The notes beneath the pieces are model-generated. The model had not been told where the DNA came from. It saw nothing but the letters and a program-made list of their open reading frames with translations, and ran no database searches. The translations under genes were made by a program, and so were the position numbers. A stretch of 10,194 nt of DNA from DASRCB01 sp035653295 (GTDB taxonomy: Bacteria > Acidobacteriota > Terriglobia > Bryobacterales > Bryobacteraceae): assembly GCA_035653295.1 (NCBI GenBank), contig DASRCB010000426.1:1-10194 (forward strand), in the 5' to 3' direction. Shown here one piece after another: positions 6,269 through 10,194 of this stretch (its first letter is position 1; each line of letters opens with the position of its first letter).

Positions 6269-6874
6269 TTAATGCACGAATTTTTCCAGCTGCCAGTCGC
6301 CGTTCAGGCGAAACAGCATCACCGGAGGCTCTTCCTGGTTGAACTGGCCTTTGCGCACCCCCATTATGGGCAAGGGATTCGGAAAGCACGGATTGTCCAA
6401 CCTCACTCCAACCCTCGACGTGACCAGTTTCGTATTACTCTCCGGTCCGTCGTTCGCGCTAACCATTTCAAGGATAGTGAGCGGGAACCTCCCCCGAATC
6501 TGAACGTATGCGGACTGCTGGCCAGGCTCGGTGTACACGACATCATCATCGAACCGGAGCGCACGTCCCGCCGGCATGAGCGGACAGACAGACCGGCCCT
6601 GATTCGGGTCGGTGGGCGGCCCCCAAAGTTCAGAGCGAACCCCGCAGTCAACCTCTGGTGAGGTGAGCATCACCTGTTCCGCTTCGACCCTTATGGGCGC
6701 CGCCTCAATCAGGTTCCGCGGGTCATCGGGTGAACGGGAACACCCCATATTCATGGCCAATGACAGCAGCACCATGGCCAGCACGAGGCCAGGCGCCGAA
6801 GCATTGCTCCGGAGACCGCCTCTTTGTACAAGCTGTGTGTATCCTGCCATTCTGTATGCGTGGAGCCGATTCAC
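6269..6874 (-). CDS. Predicted small lipoprotein of unknown function
   Basis: 201 aa from a GTG at 6874, ending with TAA at 6269-6271. A hydrophobic segment (GLVLAMVLLSLAMNMG, 29-44) ends at Cys45, followed by Ser-Arg-Ser. This is laid out like a lipoprotein signal, although the lipobox (NMGC) lacks the usual Leu at -3. Three further Cys (77, 97, 163) lie in the mature part and could form a disulfide in the periplasm. The mature sequence is mixed alpha/beta in character and ends in LFRLNGDWQLEKFVH. I do not recognise the family. The start is uncertain: the GTG has only a weak GGA seven bases before it, an ATG at 6850 (residue 9) would give a more normal signal length, and an ATG at 6775 (residue 34) would give a very short one. 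It is convergent with the kinase gene and shows no sign of belonging to an operon. Confidence 0.72.
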   Translation of the reverse strand: MNRLHAYRMAGYTQLVQRGGLRSNASAPGLVLAMVLLSLAMNMGCSRSPDDPRNLIEAAPIRVEAEQVMLTSPEVDCGVRSELWGPPTDPNQGRSVCPLMPAGRALRFDDDVVYTEPGQQSAYVQIRGRFPLTILEMVSANDGPESNTKLVTSRVGVRLDNPCFPNPLPIMGVRKGQFNQEEPPVMLFRLNGDWQLEKFVH

Positions 6875-6922
6875 GCTCGCGTCCGGTTAGATCATCGGAT
6901 GTTCTGAAGGGGTTAATTAGGT

Positions 6923-6942
6923 TGGCGCGGGCGCCAGCTTTT
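6923..6942 (+). terminator. Terminator-like hairpin without an obvious gene to terminate
   Basis: TGGCG (6923-6927), loop CGGG, CGCCA (6932-6936), then GCTTTT. This is a 5-bp GC-rich stem with a four-base loop and a short T-run, oriented for + strand transcription. The gene immediately to the left is on the - strand, so no recognised + strand transcript ends here except read-through or an unannotated RNA. Confidence 0.35.
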
Positions 6943-7424
6943 CGAACTGCGGGGCAGGATGAGTGTCGCCGAGCCCGTCCGAACGCGTCAGGGGGCTCAA
7001 GTGACGCAAACGTGCTCGTGATGAGTGCTCCTAACGATCTCAATGTACGCGGCGCGCGTCTTTATCGCGGAAGCAAGCTGTCGCTGACGCCTTACGCGAG
7101 AACACGGGATCATGCCGGACCTGTTCAGTTATCTGACCGACACAAACATCGCTGTCCGAGACGTCAACTGCTCCAGGCTCAGTCGCTCTACCGCCTGCAG
7201 ACCGATCTTCAATGCCCAGCATGCCCGCCCGCTCCTTCAGGCTCATCTTGTATGAGACAAGCCCACGGGGCCGGATCGAGCCCTGGCCAGCCTCTAATCG
7301 ATTCCGGCGCCCGGCAGCTCATAGTAAATATCGTCTGATTCCTCGCACCGACGCTGGCGGCATATAAGTATGATCGAGGATGGAATGAATCGTACCGGTC
7401 TGCCCGCCAACCGAGAAACGGGGC

Positions 7425-7453
7425 TTGACAGGGATCCGTCCCGGCCTTACCTT
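7425..7453 (+). promoter_or_regulatory. Possible sigma70-type promoter upstream of the secreted propeller gene
   Basis: TTGACA at 7425-7430 is a perfect -35. With 17-base spacing the -10 would be TACCTT at 7448-7453, only three of six matches. Transcription would begin near 7460, giving a leader of roughly 180 bases before the ATG at 7638. The poor -10 keeps this uncertain. Confidence 0.3.
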
Positions 7454-7637
7454 GACGGAAATGAACCGACAATGCAACGCAGAACGCGACGTTCCCCTGC
7501 CGCGATGTGGAGATTGTCACGCGCTCATCGAGGTCGAGGCGTGCTTCGAACGGCTACGGAGCGAGGCATCCCGTTGCTGATAACGCCCCTGAAAACGGCC
7601 GCGCGCTGAGTTGTCGAGTGGACATCGCGCCCGCCCC

Positions 7638-10194
7638 ATGAGTCGCTTGCTGATCGTCTCTCTCTGCCTGACCTCGCTCAGCGCCCAGACTCTCTCGCCT
7701 GACCTGTTTCGTGAGATGCACTGGCGTTGCATCGGGCCGTTCCGCGGCGGCCGCACCCGCGCCGCCACCGGCGTCCCGGGCCACCCTAACCTTTTCTACA
7801 TGGCCCAGGTCAATGGCGGCCTGTGGCGCTCTGACGATTACGGCCGCGTTTGGGCGCCGATCTTCGATAACCAGCCCACGCAATCGATCGGAGCTGTGGC
7901 GGTTGCACCATCCGATCCAAACCTGATTTATGTCGCCAGCGGCGAGGGCCTCGCGCGGCCCGATTTATCGGTGGGCGACGGTATCTATCGATCGAACGAT
8001 GGCGGCCGCTCGTGGACGCATCTCGGCCTGCGCGATGGACAGCAGATTCCGGCGCTCGCCGTCGATCCGCGCGACGCGAACCGCCTGTTTGCGGCGGTGC
8101 TGGGCCACCCTTACGGTCCCAATCCAGAGCGCGGCATTTATCGATCAATGGATGGCGGCCAGACGTGGCAGCCGGTGCTGCATGTCGACGACAACACCGG
8201 CGCATCGGATGTGCAGTTCGATCCCGGGAATCCCGACGTGATCTGGGCTTCGATGTGGGAGGTGCGGCAGGCTCCCTGGGAGTTCGACAACAAATACTCC
8301 GGCACGCATGGCGGGTTGTTTAAATCGAGCGACGGCGGCAAGACCTGGCGGCGACTGTCCCAGGGTCTGCCGGCGGACCTTGCTCAGATCTACGTGGCCG
8401 TCGCGCCCAGCGATCCGCGTCGCGTATACGCGACATTGTCAACGATAAATGAGAATACCTTTATTTATCGATCCGACGATGCCGGCGAAACCTGGCGTCG
8501 CATTACCGACGACCCGCGTCCCGCCATGAGCATCGGCGGCAAAGGCGGCGACCTTGCCGTGCCGAAGGTGGATCCAAGAAACGCGGATCGCGTGTACGTC
8601 ACCAGCGTGGTGGCGTGGCAATCCGCGGATGGTGGAAAAACCTGGCAGCATTTCCGTGGCGCACCCGGCGGTGATGACTATCAGAACATCTGGATCAATC
8701 CCGACAACCCCGACATCATTCTGCTGGTCAGCGATCAGGGCGCGCTGGTCACGGTCAATCGCGGTGAGACGTGGAGCTCCTGGTACAACCAGCCCACCGC
8801 GCAGCTTTACCACGTTTCGGCATCAAACACGTTTCCGTACTTCGTGTGCGGTGGGCAGCAGGAAAGCGGTTCGGTGTGCACGTCCAGCCGGGGCAACGAC
8901 GGAGAAATCACGTTTCGCGAGTGGCATCCCGCGGGCGCGATCGAGTACGGCTATGTAGCTCCCGACCCCAGCGATCCGGACATCGTCTACGGCGCGGGCC
9001 GGGGACAGGTCTCGAAATACCATCGCAGCACGGGGCAGGTGGAGATGGTTTCGCCGACGCTGCTGCTGGGGACGGAATACCGTGCCGACCGCACGCAGCC
9101 GATTCTGTTCTCGCCAGTGGATCCACACGTCCTCTATTACGCGGCAAATGTGTTGTTTCGCAGCACGGACGGCGCGCACACGTGGCAGACGATCAGCCCT
9201 GATCTTACGCGCCCGCATCCCGGCATTCCGGCAACGGTCGCCGATCTCGCATCCCACGATCCGAAAGCGGACAAGCAGCGCGGCGTCATCTATTCCATCG
9301 CGCCGTCGTTCCACAAACCGGGAACGGTCTGGGCGGGAACAGACGATGGCCTGCTGTGGATCACGCGCGACGGCGGCGCTCACTGGAATGACATCACGCC
9401 TCCGGAGTTGACGCCGTGGAGCAAGGTGACGCAGCTCGAGGCGTCGCATTTCGATGACGATTCGGCCTACGCTTCGGTGAGCCGTTTCCGGGTGGATGAC
9501 CTGCGGCCGTACATCTACCGTACGCACGACGGGGGCCGCTCGTGGCGGCTCATCACGGGGGGCCTGCCGCCCGGCGCTCCCATCGATACCGTGCGCGAAG
9601 ATCCGGTGCGTAAAGGTATGTTGTTCGCCGGCAGCGAGAAGGCCGTGTGGTTGTCGTGGGACGACGGAGATCACTGGCAGAGCCTGCAACTGAATCTTCC
9701 GCACACCTCGATGCGCGATCTGATCGTCCATGGCAACGACCTGATTGTGTGCACGCACGGACGCTCGTTTTGGATTCTCGACGACATCACTCCGCTGCGG
9801 CAAGTCAGCCAGGCCGCAGTCGCGAACGGTCCCTGGCTCTGTAAGCCCGCGCCGGCGATTCGCGTCCGCCGCAGCACCTATCCCGACACACCCCTGCCGC
9901 CCGATGAGCCCGCCGGCGAGAACCCGCCGACCGGCGCCATCGTCGATTACTATTTGCCGGGTTCAACAGCAGGGCCGGTCACGCTGGAAATTCTCGACGG
10001 CGCCGGCGAAGTGGTGCGTCGCTGGTCGAGCACCGACCAGCCCGAGGTCACGCCCGAGTCGGTCTTACGGCAGCTGATTCCGCCGGTGTGGATCCGGCTT
10101 CCGCGGACGCTGCCCGGCTCCCCGGGAATGCACCGGTGGGTCTGGGACCTGCACTATCCGGCGCCCGATTCGACCCATCATGAGTACCCAATCT
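7638..10194 (+). CDS. Secreted Asp-box (BNR) / sortilin-Vps10-like beta-propeller protein, 3' end outside window
   Basis: The ATG at 7638 opens a frame with no stop to the window end (852 complete codons). Residues 1-16 form a signal peptide, with probable cleavage after SLSA. The mature protein begins with the block WRCIGPFRGGRTRAA, typical of large acidobacterial and Bacteroidetes proteins annotated as glycosyl hydrolase/BNR repeat or sortilin-like. I count eleven Asp-box-like motifs (S-x-D-x-G-x-T-W) starting at residues 65, 119, 170, 230, 279, 329, 372, 509, 576, 629 and 673; the one at 372 (TVNRGETW) has lost its Asp. They imply one or two beta-propellers over about 30-700. A C-terminal part follows with the block TYPDTPLPPDEPAGENPP (about 752-769), then a beta-rich segment (DYYLPGS, VTLEILD, MHRWVWDL). 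Such propellers bind or cleave extracellular glycans or proteins, but no sialidase catalytic set is evident, so enzymatic activity is unproven. No clear ribosome binding site precedes the ATG. Confidence 0.9.
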   Translation, partial: MSRLLIVSLCLTSLSAQTLSPDLFREMHWRCIGPFRGGRTRAATGVPGHPNLFYMAQVNGGLWRSDDYGRVWAPIFDNQPTQSIGAVAVAPSDPNLIYVASGEGLARPDLSVGDGIYRSNDGGRSWTHLGLRDGQQIPALAVDPRDANRLFAAVLGHPYGPNPERGIYRSMDGGQTWQPVLHVDDNTGASDVQFDPGNPDVIWASMWEVRQAPWEFDNKYSGTHGGLFKSSDGGKTWRRLSQGLPADLAQIYVAVAPSDPRRVYATLSTINENTFIYRSDDAGETWRRITDDPRPAMSIGGKGGDLAVPKVDPRNADRVYVTSVVAWQSADGGKTWQHFRGAPGGDDYQNIWINPDNPDIILLVSDQGALVTVNRGETWSSWYNQPTAQLYHVSASNTFPYFVCGGQQESGSVCTSSRGNDGEITFREWHPAGAIEYGYVAPDPSDPDIVYGAGRGQVSKYHRSTGQVEMVSPTLLLGTEYRADRTQPILFSPVDPHVLYYAANVLFRSTDGAHTWQTISPDLTRPHPGIPATVADLASHDPKADKQRGVIYSIAPSFHKPGTVWAGTDDGLLWITRDGGAHWNDITPPELTPWSKVTQLEASHFDDDSAYASVSRFRVDDLRPYIYRTHDGGRSWRLITGGLPPGAPIDTVREDPVRKGMLFAGSEKAVWLSWDDGDHWQSLQLNLPHTSMRDLIVHGNDLIVCTHGRSFWILDDITPLRQVSQAAVANGPWLCKPAPAIRVRRSTYPDTPLPPDEPAGENPPTGAIVDYYLPGSTAGPVTLEILDGAGEVVRRWSSTDQPEVTPESVLRQLIPPVWIRLPRTLPGSPGMHRWVWDLHYPAPDSTHHEYPI

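Larger units (their letters stand above)
6875..7637. other. Long intergenic stretch (763 bp) without a convincing gene
   Basis: Frames of 60-200 codons exist here on both strands. Their translations are rich in Arg, Pro, Ser and Ala as expected from GC-rich noncoding DNA, show no family motif, and mostly run into neighbouring genes. The stretch holds a terminator-like hairpin at 6923-6942, a possible promoter at 7425-7453, and a short Cys-rich frame at 7461-7580. I see no tRNA, riboswitch, IS end or repeat array. At this gene density a gap of this length suggests decayed genes, an unrecognised small RNA, or upstream regulation of the large secreted-protein gene. Confidence 0.6.

Noticed and set aside
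7150..7210. tRNA-like string GGTAGAGCGACTGAGC on the - strand
   Set aside because: No partner D-stem GCTCAGT precedes it, no TpsiC box GGTTCGA follows, and no acceptor stem can be drawn.
6730..7338. 202-codon open frame on the + strand across the lipoprotein start and intergenic gap
   Set aside because: Low-complexity Arg/Pro/Ser composition, no motif, antisense to the lipoprotein signal region, and no ribosome binding site that I can see.
7370..7609. 79-codon + strand frame with GAGGATGGA near its start
   Set aside because: The purine run suits an internal ATG at 7385, but the product is Arg-rich with no domain and competes with the Cys-rich frame over the same bases.
8823..9803. 326-codon open frame on the - strand
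   Set aside because: It lies wholly opposite the Asp-box propeller gene, which shows repeated motifs in frame throughout. The - strand product is Arg-rich and without motifs.

Overview
The window is GC-rich, tightly packed DNA with no RNA genes, CRISPR arrays or mobile elements that I can see. Four traits suggest a soil-type Acidobacteriota (Solibacter/Bryobacter-like): a Ser/Thr kinase with a C-terminal helical repeat array, a secreted protein with many Asp-box (BNR) motifs, FHA-domain proteins, and an SDR/DUF2867 gene. This assignment is inference from protein style, not from a marker gene.

Layout. (1) Positions 1-1665 hold the 3' end of a + strand operon: the C-terminal part of an SDR oxidoreductase with a DUF2867 domain, an exported thioredoxin-fold/ATP10-like protein overlapping it by ATGA, and an SRPBCC-family gene 12 bases further on. 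The SRPBCC gene is split by a one-base deletion near 1489. (2) Positions 1803-3488 (- strand) encode a protein of two FHA domains fused to an LCAT-like alpha/beta hydrolase. (3) Divergent from it across 60 bp, 3549-6149 (+) encodes a membrane-anchored Ser/Thr protein kinase whose C-terminal half is a TPR-like array with an exact 48-residue period. The kinase starts at TTG behind a good extended -10 promoter. (4) Two hairpins separate the kinase from a convergent gene (6269-6874, -) for a small predicted lipoprotein of unknown function. (5) Positions 6875-7637 are a long stretch without a convincing gene. It holds a terminator-like hairpin, a possible promoter and a doubtful Cys-rich small ORF. 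(6) From 7638 to the window end runs the 5' part (852 codons, no stop reached) of a secreted Asp-box/sortilin-like beta-propeller protein.

How the genes may work together. The most interesting unit is the divergent pair of kinase and FHA-FHA-lipase. FHA domains bind phosphothreonine, so the obvious hypothesis is that phosphorylation by the neighbouring kinase recruits or controls the lipase/acyltransferase. This is inference from domain content and shared intergenic DNA; nothing in the sequence proves the interaction.
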